Positions 9,067 to 17,818 of a stretch of 64,000 bases of DNA are shown here, one piece after another. Origin of the DNA: SABY01 sp964593705 (GTDB lineage Bacteria > Bacteroidota > Bacteroidia > Bacteroidales > 4484-276); assembly GCA_964593705.1 (NCBI GenBank), contig CAZQIV010000013.1:14881-78880 (forward strand), given 5' to 3'. The stretch's first letter is position 1. Each line of letters starts with the position of its first letter. The translations under genes were made by a program, and so were the position numbers. Below the pieces are notes generated by a model. That model ran no database searches and was not told the origin of the DNA. It saw only the letters and a list, made by a program, of their open reading frames with translations.

Positions 9067-9096
9067 ACAACACATGCATTGTCATTACTGATAGCA

Positions 9097-12000
9097 TCAA
9101 TATCCTTTTGAAATTTGTTTTTTGGCCTGTTCGTTTTCAGACGACAACCAATACAAAACCGGCAGGATGAATAATGTGAGGATCATTCCGGTAATCATCC
9201 CGAAACAAATTACAGATCCCAAAGGCCCCCACAACGGTGACTGGCTTATGATCATCGGAACAACGCCCATGGCTGCGGCCATAGAAGTAAGGAAGATTGG
9301 CCGCATCCTTCGTTTTCCTGCAGCAATGGCGGCTTCTTTAAAGGAGTGTCCATGTTTGTTTACCAGCTCAAAAGCATAGTCGATGAGTATGATGCCGTTA
9401 CGCACCACGATGCCCACAAGCCCGATAACTCCAATGAATGAAGTCATCCCGAAAGGGTAGCCTGTAATCCATAATCCGAGGGCTGCCCCTGGAAAACTCA
9501 AAAGCATGGTTGACATGATAAGCAATGCACGGCGTGTAGTTTTAAACTGGAAGAGCAGAATAAAATATATCAAAACAACACTCAATAGAAGTGAAGTTAC
9601 CAGGGGCACCATCTGTTTTGCTGTGGCTTCATGGTCGCCACCATATTCTAAAATCATTCCCTGATCTGTTTGCAAATTGTCCAGCTGTGGACGGAGGGTT
9701 TTGAAAATTTGCGATGCAATGATATTTCTTTTAATATCCGCTTTAACAGTAATGGTTGGCACGCCATTCCTGCGTACGATTATTCCTTCGGTCCATTCCG
9801 GTTGCAGGGTGGCCACTGACCGAAGGGGCAAGGATTCCATGGTAAGTAATGAAGTAACATATTGGTCATTGAGGTTGTTAACACTGTTTGTTAGCTCATC
9901 TTCTTTTGAAAGGATTACCCCCACGGGATAATCGCCTTCCCAAACTGTAGTTAGTGGCAGACCATCCAAAGATGTCATTAGTGATGCTGCTACAAGCGAT
10001 TTAGCATAACCCAGTTTATTGGCTTTGCTACGATCCAGATTCACAAGGATACCCAAACGTTTTTCACCCCAATCATCTCGTACCCATATAATATTTTCAT
10101 CAGCCATCAATATCTCTGCAACTTCCTGTGCTTTTTGTTTCAGTGCCGGAATATCATCTCCTGAAATCCTTACTTCGATGGGAGCATCAAAATCCTCTAT
10201 GGCAATTTGTTTCCATCTTACATGAGCTTCGGGAAAAAGTTCGCTGTACCTGGGTTCGTATTCATCAAGAATGGCGATGGTAGCTTCGTTGGATTGCGTA
10301 TTCACCATGAGCTGTCCGAAATTTTTTGCCGGCAAGTGTGGCGCATACAAATCATTGAAACGTGGTGAGCTTGATCCATAAAAGGCGGCTACATTCGTAA
10401 TTCTTTCATCCTGTGATAAAATAACTTCCAGGCTATCCAGAATTTTTTCTGTTTCGTTCAATGCAGTACCTTCGGGCAAATAAACTTCAACGGCAAACTG
10501 GTTGCGATCCATGGCCGGAAAGAGTTTTTGCTGGATGGTGGTGAACAATAATACGCCTAAAACTACAATTACAATTCCCGAGATGATGGTTAATTTAGGA
10601 TTTCTGAAGGTCCAATCCAAACCTTTGTCATAGTTATTTTGCACACGGTCGAGAAAGCTCTTTTTATTGGGTTTCCCTTCAAGCTTCTTTTTGTGAAGGC
10701 CGGTTTTGATAAACACATAACACATAAAAGGAACAAGCAAAACAGCCACTACCATCGACACACCCAAAGCAATGCCTATGGTAACAGGAAATGTTCCCAC
10801 AAAATCGGATGCCATCCCCGTAAGGAAAAACATTAAGGGGAAAAACGCCGCAGTAATGGCTGCTGTTGCTGATAAAACCGGGATGAATAATTCGGTGGCG
10901 GCTTTCCATGCAGCATCCCAGGGGTTTTCGCCCTGATCGAGTTTCTCCACGTGGTTGTCGATCACCACGATGGCATTGTCAACCACCATTCCAAGCACAA
11001 CGATTAATCCGGCCAACGACACAATTTGCAATTCGATGCCCACCAGTTTCATAATTCCCAGGGTTATCAATATGGAAATGGGGATTGTTATCCCGGCCAC
11101 GGAGGCTACCCTGAAGGGCAATAAAATCATGGTTACTGCTATCACGGCAAGTATGGCAATTAAAAATTCCGTCATGAAGTGCGAAATGGAAAGATCGACA
11201 ACTTCGGGAAGATTTGAAATGACATTGGTTTTTACATCGGCATCGGTTTTTTTGGTGAATGCCTCAAGAACTTTGTCAACATCTTTTCCAAACTGCACAA
11301 TGTTGTTTCCCGCTTGCATTTCCAGTGAAAGCAGCAGGGCGTTGTTTCCGTTGTTGCGAATAAAGCTATCAGGCTTTTCGTATTCGCGGATGATTCGTGC
11401 AACATCTTTTAAACGGATGATGTTCCCGTTGGGGTCGGAATAGATGATTTGCTCTTCCAGGTCTTTCTCCGACTCGAAGCGTGGAGGAAGATGGATGGGC
11501 ATTTCCATAACTCCATTGTCGAGCTTGCCGGCATAATTAAATAATTCCTGCAGCTTAAATGATCCCATAATTGTTGTTGGATCAACGTTGTATTCGTTAA
11601 TTTTTTCAGGATCGATGTAAACATAGATTTTTTCCTGTTGCGTACCATAGCGTTTAATCTTTGAAACTGCCGGAATGTGCCGGATGTCAGCCTCCAGTTG
11701 TTTGAGTATTTCTTCAAGCTCGCGGTAAGTTTTGTCTTCCGACGACATGGTGATGAGCAAAGCTGCCGTATCGCCAAAATCGTTGTTACCGATTAAGGCC
11801 AGCACACCTGATGGGAGTTTCATTTTAAGCTCATCCAGTCCATGACGCAACTTAGACCAGAACTCATCGGGGTTGGGAACATTATCGTTGAGCTCTACAA
11901 AAATTACCATCTGCCCTTCTTTAGATAAGGAGTAGGTTTCTGATTTTTTTATTTCCTGGTAACTGAAAATGTAGTTTTCAACTTCGCGGGTTAGTTGTTC

Positions 12001-12192
12001 TTCAACCTCTTCGGAAGAAGCACCGGGAAATACACCCACGATAACTCCCTGGCGGATAGTAAATTCGGGGAACTCACGGCGAGGCATATTTAATAATCCA
12101 AATACACCCAGAATCATCATGGCCAAAACAAGGGCAATGATAATCTGCCGGTGTTTCATGGAGGCTTCTATGAAATTTATTTTTTGCTTCAT
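9097..12192 (-). CDS. RND-family efflux transporter (AcrB/MMPL type), inner-membrane subunit
   Basis: 1031 residues, the normal length for a drug or metal RND pump. Start chosen at 12192 (MKQKINFIEASMKHRQIIIALVLAMMILGVFGL); an ATG nine codons upstream is less likely. Twelve-TM RND plan: TM1 at about 15-35, a large periplasmic loop, then IAILAVIAVTMILLPF ... VVLGMVVDNAIVVIDNHVEKLD (TM4 region with conserved Asp) ... second half ending MTGMILTLFILPVLYWL. Proton-driven export of small molecules from the periplasm or inner membrane. In an operon with the adaptor (86 bases upstream) and tolC (downstream). It ends in TGA, which shows that TGA is an ordinary stop in this genome. Substrate cannot be read from the sequence. 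Confidence 0.95.
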   Translation of the reverse strand: MKQKINFIEASMKHRQIIIALVLAMMILGVFGLLNMPRREFPEFTIRQGVIVGVFPGASSEEVEEQLTREVENYIFSYQEIKKSETYSLSKEGQMVIFVELNDNVPNPDEFWSKLRHGLDELKMKLPSGVLALIGNNDFGDTAALLITMSSEDKTYRELEEILKQLEADIRHIPAVSKIKRYGTQQEKIYVYIDPEKINEYNVDPTTIMGSFKLQELFNYAGKLDNGVMEMPIHLPPRFESEKDLEEQIIYSDPNGNIIRLKDVARIIREYEKPDSFIRNNGNNALLLSLEMQAGNNIVQFGKDVDKVLEAFTKKTDADVKTNVISNLPEVVDLSISHFMTEFLIAILAVIAVTMILLPFRVASVAGITIPISILITLGIMKLVGIELQIVSLAGLIVVLGMVVDNAIVVIDNHVEKLDQGENPWDAAWKAATELFIPVLSATAAITAAFFPLMFFLTGMASDFVGTFPVTIGIALGVSMVVAVLLVPFMCYVFIKTGLHKKKLEGKPNKKSFLDRVQNNYDKGLDWTFRNPKLTIISGIVIVVLGVLLFTTIQQKLFPAMDRNQFAVEVYLPEGTALNETEKILDSLEVILSQDERITNVAAFYGSSSPRFNDLYAPHLPAKNFGQLMVNTQSNEATIAILDEYEPRYSELFPEAHVRWKQIAIEDFDAPIEVRISGDDIPALKQKAQEVAEILMADENIIWVRDDWGEKRLGILVNLDRSKANKLGYAKSLVAASLMTSLDGLPLTTVWEGDYPVGVILSKEDELTNSVNNLNDQYVTSLLTMESLPLRSVATLQPEWTEGIIVRRNGVPTITVKADIKRNIIASQIFKTLRPQLDNLQTDQGMILEYGGDHEATAKQMVPLVTSLLLSVVLIYFILLFQFKTTRRALLIMSTMLLSFPGAALGLWITGYPFGMTSFIGVIGLVGIVVRNGIILIDYAFELVNKHGHSFKEAAIAAGKRRMRPIFLTSMAAAMGVVPMIISQSPLWGPLGSVICFGMITGMILTLFILPVLYWLSSENEQAKKQISKGY

Positions 12193-12278
12193 TATTTGTA
12201 TTTTTTTAAAACCACTCACATAGTGATGCCCGCTTCGCGAGGCGAGCCTATGGCATAAGGCACTAAGAATTTTATTGC

Positions 12279-13310
12279 TTAATAGCTAACTTTTGTTTGA
12301 TTGGTAATTTTTTGGTTGCCGCTGACTATTACCAGGTCTCCGGCTTTTAAGCCTGATGCAATCACCAGCTTATCATTCAAAATACCATCCAGTTGAATTT
12401 GTTTTTTTACAGCAAGGTTTGTTGCAGGGTTCACCGTATATACAAAAGCTTTTTGATTGGCGTCCCGGTTTACTGATGGCATGGGCACAGTTAATACTGT
12501 TTGGGTGGGTGGAAGCGAAATTTCCACCTCGCACACCATGCCAGGTTTAAGCTTTTGGTCACGGTTTTCAACCCTGATTTTTACTTCATAAGTTTTAGAA
12601 AGTTGGTTGGCAACAACGCCTATCCGGGAAATTTGCCCGGTATATAATTTTTTGTCGAGTGCCGCTACGCATAGCTGTGCCTCAAAGCCTTTTTCCATGA
12701 CACTGATTTCATTTTCGGGCACAGAAATTTTTGCCATCACGGTTTCAATTTTTACCAGTTTAAAAGGCGCGATGATTTGTATGGCCGACATGCCGGGCTC
12801 AATGTTTCTTTCGCCAATAATGCCACTGGTGGGAGCACGAAGTTCACAGTTTTCAAGGTTTCTTTCGCTTACTTCAAGAATTGATTTAGCCTGCGATACC
12901 TGGCTGTTTATTTCTACCCATTTTACTTCGGGGAGGCTTTGGTTGTCGTAAACTTTTTTTAACCTGGCTTGTGCATCGATGGCTTGTTCGTATTTTGCCA
13001 AAGCTCCCTGGTGCATACTTACCAGACTTCCTTTTTCCACTTCGGCCAACAACTGGCCTTCTTTTACAAAATCGCCCTCCTCCACATATATTTTATCAAC
13101 AATGCCAGTGGTTTGAAATGTTAACGAAATGGTTTGAGCAGCCTCGATGATTCCGCTGTATTTTAAAACACTTTGCTGCTGCGATGCTTCAACTTTTGCA
13201 AGCTTTACTTTAACGGGTTTTTTTAAATCTGGTTTATTTAATTCATTCAACTCTTGTTTGCATCCTGCGAACAGTGTTGTCATGGCTAGTATAATTAATA
13301 GTTTTTTCAT
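12279..13310 (-). CDS. RND efflux periplasmic adaptor (membrane fusion protein), lipoprotein
   Basis: 343 residues. The N-terminus MKKLLIILAMTTLFAGCKQE carries a lipobox (FAGC), so the protein is likely lipid-anchored in the inner membrane. Biotinyl-lipoyl half motifs flank a short hairpin (GIVDKIYVEEGDFVKEGQLLAEVE and LRAPTSGIIGERNIEPGMSA), then beta-barrel and membrane-proximal domains (LTVPMPSVNRDANQKAFVYTV). Couples the RND pump to TolC. It lies 61 bases downstream of a putative TetR operator (13371-13397). Confidence 0.92.
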   Translation of the reverse strand: MKKLLIILAMTTLFAGCKQELNELNKPDLKKPVKVKLAKVEASQQQSVLKYSGIIEAAQTISLTFQTTGIVDKIYVEEGDFVKEGQLLAEVEKGSLVSMHQGALAKYEQAIDAQARLKKVYDNQSLPEVKWVEINSQVSQAKSILEVSERNLENCELRAPTSGIIGERNIEPGMSAIQIIAPFKLVKIETVMAKISVPENEISVMEKGFEAQLCVAALDKKLYTGQISRIGVVANQLSKTYEVKIRVENRDQKLKPGMVCEVEISLPPTQTVLTVPMPSVNRDANQKAFVYTVNPATNLAVKKQIQLDGILNDKLVIASGLKAGDLVIVSGNQKITNQTKVSY

Positions 13311-13370
13311 TGTTTATTTTTATTAGATTTAAATTATTTTTAAAATTTCAACATATTGAATTATCACCAT

Positions 13371-13397
13371 ACCAACCAAATCAGTATTATAGTCGGT
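13371..13397. promoter_or_regulatory. candidate TetR operator 2, in front of the efflux adaptor gene
   Basis: A 27-base imperfect dyad beginning ACCAACCAAA and ending TAGTCGGT. It shares the layout of the site at 14013-14039: ACCRAC at the left, GTATT in the middle, GTCGG at the right. It sits between the tetR stop (13414) and the adaptor start (13310). Confidence 0.6.
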
Positions 13398-13413
13398 GAC
13401 GGTGTAAAAAATT

Positions 13414-13995
13414 TTATGTGAAGATGCGGCTAATCAGCACATCTGTAGCTTTATTAATTTTATTTTCGTCAAATATACCTTCCCTTTCGATAGTATAACG
13501 CACGATACCTAAAAACGCGACCATAAGTATTTCCGAAAACCAGGAGATATCATCTTTATCGATACCTCTGAATTCACCGGAATCGTATCCATCAGAAATA
13601 AGATTAGAAATAAAAGCTGTTTCATACACAATTATCTTGTTAAAGCGGTTTGACTTTTCAAATTCAGATTTAAGCTCTTGTTTCAAAATTCTGAAGAGAT
13701 TAATCTTATCCAACGTTTCGCGATGAAAGGCCTGAAAGTATGCTTTAAGTTTTTCTTTTAAAAAGGATTCCTGCTCAACTTCTGTTTTCACAAGCGCTCT
13801 AAGGTGGTGCAATTCATTGATAAGTACAGCATCAAAAACCTCATCCTTGTTTTTGAAATAGTGATACAAAGTACTTTTTGCTTTGCCAGAAGCGGCGGCA
13901 ATTTCGTCCATGGTGGTTTTTTTCAGACCAAATTGTTTAAATAATTTTTGTGCCTGGTTGATGATTTCTTCTTTTACCAATTCTTCTTTTATCAT
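13414..13995 (-). CDS. TetR/AcrR-family repressor of the efflux operon
   Basis: 193 residues. The N-terminal helix-turn-helix is typical: INQAQKLFKQFGLKKTTMDEIAAASGKAKSTLYHYFKNKDEVF. The remaining 130 residues form the ligand-binding helical domain. First gene of the minus-strand unit tetR - adaptor - RND - tolC. The same 27-base dyad occurs upstream of it and upstream of the adaptor, so it probably represses itself and the pump and is released by a pump substrate. The ligand is not predictable. Confidence 0.9.
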   Translation of the reverse strand: MIKEELVKEEIINQAQKLFKQFGLKKTTMDEIAAASGKAKSTLYHYFKNKDEVFDAVLINELHHLRALVKTEVEQESFLKEKLKAYFQAFHRETLDKINLFRILKQELKSEFEKSNRFNKIIVYETAFISNLISDGYDSGEFRGIDKDDISWFSEILMVAFLGIVRYTIEREGIFDENKINKATDVLISRIFT

Positions 13996-14012
13996 ATTCC
14001 AATTTTAAACAT

Positions 14013-14046
14013 ACCGACTAAAAACGTATTTTGGTCGGCAAAAGTA
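14013..14046 (-). promoter_or_regulatory. tetR promoter with candidate operator 1
   Basis: On the minus strand TACTTTTG (14039-14046) fits the Bacteroidota -7 element TAnnTTTG. It directly abuts a 27-base dyad (14013-14039) with ends ACCGAC and GTCGGC around AAAACGTATTTT. Repressor binding here would cover the transcription start. Confidence 0.6.
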
Positions 14047-14179
14047 TGTAAATTTTATTGTTGGTAAATAGTGTTTGATTTTGTGATATAATAATTAATG
14101 TTCGTCTTTTTGTAATTTTTCCCGCAGATTATTGAAAAAGACGACTATTTGCAAGAAACAAATTATGAGACTATAGGTT

Positions 14180-14352
14180 ATAAGGGATTTCTCAGTCGCT
14201 TCGCTCCATCGAAATGACAGGGCTTTGGCAGGTTTGTTGGGGTGGATGAAAGTGGGCGCGAAGCGCCCACTTTCATCCACCCCATTTACAGCCCGGGGCT
14301 TTGTCATTTCGACTGGAAAAACGTAGCGTAGCAAGTTTTGGAGGGAGAAATC
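14180..14352. repeat. palindromic dispersed repeat, family B, copy 1
   Basis: Core: perfect 20-bp inverted repeat GGGGTGGATGAAAGTGGGCG (14239-14258) against 14264-14283, loop CGAAG. Flanks carry CAGTCGCTTCG, ATGACAGGGCTTTGG on the left and GCTTTGTCATTTCGACTGGA, GGGAGAAATCT on the right. Copies 2 and 3 lie at 20632-20790 and 60407-60580. Confidence 0.85.
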
Positions 14353-14372
14353 TGTTTACTATGATAGCCATT

Positions 14373-14578
14373 ATTTAGGGCTTGCTGAAAAACACAAAAC
14401 CATATCATTAGCATTAATATTTCGCTGCGCCCGTCTGAATGCCTCATGCGGATGCCCCGAAATATTTGATGCATGGTTTTTGAACAAAGATTCTCCAAAA
14501 CCTTGCGCAAAAAATCAAATATTATGGGTTAACTTATATTAGTTTTGTGGATTATGCCTTTGTCAGCAGACCCTAAAT
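14373..14578. mobile_element. 206-bp MITE-like element
   Basis: Ends ATTTAGGGCTTGCTGAAAAA (14373-14392) and the complement of ATTTAGGGTCTGCTGACAAA (14559-14578) match at 17 of 20 positions. A second inner pair, AAAACCAT...ATATTTCG near 14396 against CGAAATATTTGATGCATGGT (about 14458-14477), extends the symmetry. No transposase frame. Likely a non-autonomous derivative of an insertion sequence; the parent is not in this window. Confidence 0.55.
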
Positions 14579-14648
14579 CAGGATGTCGGTTTCGACTCAA
14601 AAGGATAAATATGGCGAATGATGCCAGATAAACAAAAAAGCCGGCAGT

Positions 14649-14683
14649 AAAAAAAAAGCCTGCTGTTATGAATCAGCAGGCTT
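14649..14683 (-). terminator. rho-independent terminator of the flavodoxin gene
   Basis: On the minus strand AAGCCTGCTG, an 8-base loop, CAGCAGGCTT and a run of T residues, 35 bases after the stop codon. Confidence 0.9.
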
Positions 14684-14717
14684 AATAATGGAGGTTATGA
14701 AAACAAAAAAAACTTTA

Positions 14718-15239
14718 TTAAAAAGCTTCTTTTTTTATTTGGTCAAGCCATTTTTCAATGCGTTCATCGGTAAGTTCTTCTTGTTGGTCATTATCTAAGG
14801 CAAGCCCCAAAAACATATTGTCTTCCACAGAATCAGAATTAGTAAATTCGTATCCATCAACAGGCCATCGTCCAACCAGTTTTCCTCCGCATTTGTCAAT
14901 TTCTTCTTTGATAATTTTCATTCCGTCAACAAAGTGATCGGGATACAAAATTTGATCTCCCAATCCAAAAATTGCAACAGGTTTGCCTTGCATGTCGGCC
15001 TCCTTTATTTTTGAAAAGAAGCTAAACCAAAAGTTGTTTTTTGTAGCCTTTTCCCAGGAATCGGCGCCAACCGTTGATCCGCCAACAATTATCAGGTCGT
15101 AATCATTCATATCGCACGCATCAATATTTTTAATGGTGTCTAACTCAATACTTCCTTCTTCAAATTGTTCCTTAATTTTTAAAGCACAGGTTTCAACATT
15201 ACCCCGTTTTGGCCAATAAAACAATCCGGTTTTTTTCAT
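14718..15239 (-). CDS. fldA: flavodoxin
   Basis: 173 residues starting MKKTGLFYWPKRGNVETCA, the FMN-phosphate-binding loop region at the N-terminus (here WPKRGNVE rather than the more common S/TxTGNTE). Then DYDLIIVGGSTVG and KPVAIFGLGDQILYPDHFVDGM, the FMN-stacking loops of long-chain flavodoxins, and ...EERIEKWLDQI at the end. A soluble low-potential electron carrier. The start at 15239 (MKK) is preferred over an ATG two codons earlier. Monocistronic, with its own terminator. The unusual phosphate loop is shared with flavodoxins of some anaerobes, but I cannot test that here. Confidence 0.88.
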   Translation of the reverse strand: MKKTGLFYWPKRGNVETCALKIKEQFEEGSIELDTIKNIDACDMNDYDLIIVGGSTVGADSWEKATKNNFWFSFFSKIKEADMQGKPVAIFGLGDQILYPDHFVDGMKIIKEEIDKCGGKLVGRWPVDGYEFTNSDSVEDNMFLGLALDNDQQEELTDERIEKWLDQIKKEAF

Positions 15240-15322
15240 GATCACTTTTGTTTAATGAAATTCAATATTAGTTTATTTTTGATCGAAATGCAAAAGTACA
15301 ATGTTTAATTTTTGGAATGTAA

Positions 15323-16354
15323 CTAAATAATATTTTTTTTCGATGCATTATTTTTATCTCTAAGAAAAATCTTTGCAGTATCAGAAATCGCTTTTTCGAT
15401 GTGTATAAAATCAAATTTAAGTGCTTCTTTGATTTTTGAGTTATCATAATAAAACTGGTGAAAAGCCGAGCGGGCAATTTCTTTGGTGAAGGTAGGTGTG
15501 CGTCCAAAAACACCAAGAATGTGCTCTGCAATCCAGCCCAGTTCACCCATCCAGGGATATAGCCTTAGCATTGGAGGCCGTTTGTGCAATGCTAAGGCAA
15601 TGTGGGTAATGATGTCTTCGAACGACCAGTTTTCGGAAGAGACGATAAAACGTTGCCCGGAAATCTCTGATTCCATCAAGCGGATCATAATTCCGGCAAC
15701 ATCGCGCACATCAACATAACCTCCAACCCCGTTGGTATAGGCAGGCAAACCATTATATATGGTCGAAAACAAGCGGGTACTTCCATTTTTCCAGTCGCCG
15801 GGCCCGATAATGATGGAAGGGTTTATTACAACCGTTTCAAGTCCTTCTTCGTGGCCTCTCCATATTTCGCGTTCTGCAGCATACTTGCTCACAGCATAAA
15901 TTGAATTTTGGCGTGAGGTTTTCCAAAAATGATTTTCCGTTATGGTTTCGCCTTGCTGGGTTTTACCAAGTGCCGACACGGAGCTTACATGACAAATCTT
16001 TTTTACGCCGGCCTCTAAAGCTGCATTAACCAGGTTGGCTGTCCCTGATTGGTTTACTTGCAGCAAGGATCCTATATCACGCTTATCGAACGACACCTTG
16101 CCCGCGCAGTGATACACGTAGTCAACGTCTTCCATGGCATTTTCGAGCGAGTACAAATCCAAAACGTTTCCATCTACCCAGTCGATTTGTTTCAGCAAAC
16201 GATCTGCTTCCGCATCATACCATGAAAAGGTTTTATGGATTTTTTCAACACTTTGTTTGTTTCTCCTCAGCGCACGCACAAGCTTACCCTGCTTTACCAA
16301 TTGAAGCAACAAATGCGACCCGACCAATCCTGTACCGCCTGTAACAAGTATCAT
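15323..16354 (-). CDS. NAD-dependent epimerase/dehydratase (extended SDR, dihydroflavonol-reductase-like)
   Basis: 343 residues. The glycine motif GGTGLVGSHLL is at the N-terminus, DWVDGNVLD binds the adenine side, and the catalytic Tyr-Lys pair is in YAVSKYAAE (about 155-163). A substrate domain follows (NPSIIIGPGDWKNGSTRLF, GGYVDVRDVAG). It resembles the DFR/HpnA-type branch that reduces or epimerises sugar-nucleotide or terpenoid-linked substrates. The actual substrate is unknown. Divergent from tyrS with a 126-base spacer. Confidence 0.85.
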   Translation of the reverse strand: MILVTGGTGLVGSHLLLQLVKQGKLVRALRRNKQSVEKIHKTFSWYDAEADRLLKQIDWVDGNVLDLYSLENAMEDVDYVYHCAGKVSFDKRDIGSLLQVNQSGTANLVNAALEAGVKKICHVSSVSALGKTQQGETITENHFWKTSRQNSIYAVSKYAAEREIWRGHEEGLETVVINPSIIIGPGDWKNGSTRLFSTIYNGLPAYTNGVGGYVDVRDVAGIMIRLMESEISGQRFIVSSENWSFEDIITHIALALHKRPPMLRLYPWMGELGWIAEHILGVFGRTPTFTKEIARSAFHQFYYDNSKIKEALKFDFIHIEKAISDTAKIFLRDKNNASKKNII

Positions 16355-16435
16355 CAGGCAAAAGTAATTGTTGTTTGTAAATTAACACCATTTATTTTAT
16401 TCTGTTTTATTTAGCTGGAATTGAAAGGAGGGGGA

Positions 16436-16463
16436 TTGTATTGATTTGATAATTTTATATTTG
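16436..16463 (+). promoter_or_regulatory. candidate tyrS promoter
   Basis: TATATTTG (16456-16463) is an exact TAnnTTTG -7 element, 17 bases before the start codon. The TTG at 16436 is a possible -33 element at slightly short spacing. Confidence 0.4.
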
Positions 16464-16480
16464 CAAAAATTTTCTCGGAT

Positions 16481-17773
16481 ATGAAATTTATTGAAGAAAT
16501 GAACTGGCGGGGCATGGTTCACGATATGACCCCCGAACTTGATAAACAGTTAGATAATGAAATGACATCTGCGTATGTGGGCATCGACCCTACCGCGGAT
16601 TCGTTGCATATTGGCCACCTGGTTTCGGTAATGATGCTGAAACATTTCCAGGTTCATGGCCACAAGCCCATCGTTTTAATTGGCGGTGCCACAGGGATGA
16701 TCGGTGATCCTTCGGGTAAATCGAAAGAACGGAATTTGCTTGACGAAGAAACCCTGCGGCACAATCAAAACGCGATTAAAGCCCAGTTGGCAAAGTTTCT
16801 CGACTTTGGAGAAGAAAGCCCAAATGGTGCTGTTCTGGTTAATAATTACGATTGGATGAAGGATTACAGCTTCCTGAATTTTATAAGGGAAATTGGCAAG
16901 CATCTTACCGTAAATTATATGATGGCAAAAGATTCGGTGAAAACCCGCCTTAGCGCTGAAGCCAAAGAGGGGATGTCGTTTACCGAATTTTCGTACCAGT
17001 TGGTTCAGGGAACCGATTTTCTTACCCTTTACAGGGATTACAATTGCAAATTGCAAATGGGAGGTTCGGACCAATGGGGAAATATTGTAACCGGAACCGA
17101 GCTGATACGCCGCAAATTAGGGCACGAAGAAAAAGCCTATGCACTTACCTGCCCCTTAATTACAAAGGCGGACGGGACTAAATTCGGGAAAACCGAAACC
17201 GGCAATGTGTGGCTCGATCCCGAAAAAACCCCTCCTTATTCTTTTTACCAGTTTTGGATTAATACCTCTGATGAGGATGCCGAAAAGTACATCAAAATAT
17301 TTACCCTGCTTGGGAAAGACGAAATGGAGCAATTGATTGAGGAACATAAACAGGCTCCCCACTTGCGGCAGCTTCAAAAAGTTCTGGCCCGCGAAGTAAC
17401 AACCATGATACATTCGGAACAGGATTTTGAAGATGCCCTGAAAGCCTCCGAAATCCTGTTTGGAAATTCCTCTGCCGAAGACCTTGAGGCTCTGGGTGAA
17501 AGAATGTTGTCAGGAATTGCGCAAACATTACCTCAAAGTACAGTTACTGCTGATCGGGTAAAAGAAGGCATTGGTGTGGTTGACTTTTTGGAAGAAAACG
17601 GCATTGCAGGATCAAAGCGCGAGTCTCGTGAATTTCTTAAAAACAATGCTATTTCCTTTAATAAAGTGAAAGTAAAAAGCGACTTACTCGTCAACCATGA
17701 AGCTTTTCTTTTTGGTAAATATTTACTTGCCCAGCGAGGTAAAAAGAAATATTTCATGGTGATTTGCGAATGA
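16481..17773 (+). CDS. tyrS: tyrosyl-tRNA synthetase
   Basis: 430 residues, normal length. A class I synthetase charging tRNA-Tyr. Seen: GIDPTADSLHIGHL (HIGH signature, about residue 41-46), the tyrosine pocket YQLVQGTDFLTLY and GGSDQWGNIVTG. KADGTKFGKTETG is the KFGKT form of the KMSKS loop, and the C-terminal S4-like RNA-binding domain is SKRESREFLKNNAISFNKVK. Ends VICE then TGA. An essential housekeeping gene; it gives a useful fixed point for the window's genetic code. Confidence 0.97.
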   Translation: MKFIEEMNWRGMVHDMTPELDKQLDNEMTSAYVGIDPTADSLHIGHLVSVMMLKHFQVHGHKPIVLIGGATGMIGDPSGKSKERNLLDEETLRHNQNAIKAQLAKFLDFGEESPNGAVLVNNYDWMKDYSFLNFIREIGKHLTVNYMMAKDSVKTRLSAEAKEGMSFTEFSYQLVQGTDFLTLYRDYNCKLQMGGSDQWGNIVTGTELIRRKLGHEEKAYALTCPLITKADGTKFGKTETGNVWLDPEKTPPYSFYQFWINTSDEDAEKYIKIFTLLGKDEMEQLIEEHKQAPHLRQLQKVLAREVTTMIHSEQDFEDALKASEILFGNSSAEDLEALGERMLSGIAQTLPQSTVTADRVKEGIGVVDFLEENGIAGSKRESREFLKNNAISFNKVKVKSDLLVNHEAFLFGKYLLAQRGKKKYFMVICE

Positions 17774-17818
17774 GTATAATCAAATAGAAACTGCATTTTT
17801 TTTGGCTTTTGATTGATT

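Larger units (their letters stand above)
13996..14717. other. 720-base gene-free region with two mobile-looking repeats
   Basis: Contains the tetR promoter, repeat family B copy 1 (14180-14352), a 206-bp inverted-repeat element (14373-14578) and the flavodoxin terminator (14649-14683). No supported coding sequence; short open frames there read through the repeats. Confidence 0.7.

Noticed and set aside
14095..14510. Short minus-strand frames near 14.1-14.5 kb
   Set aside because: They translate repeat family B and the MITE-like element; the same sequence appears in other frames at 20.6 and 60.4 kb.
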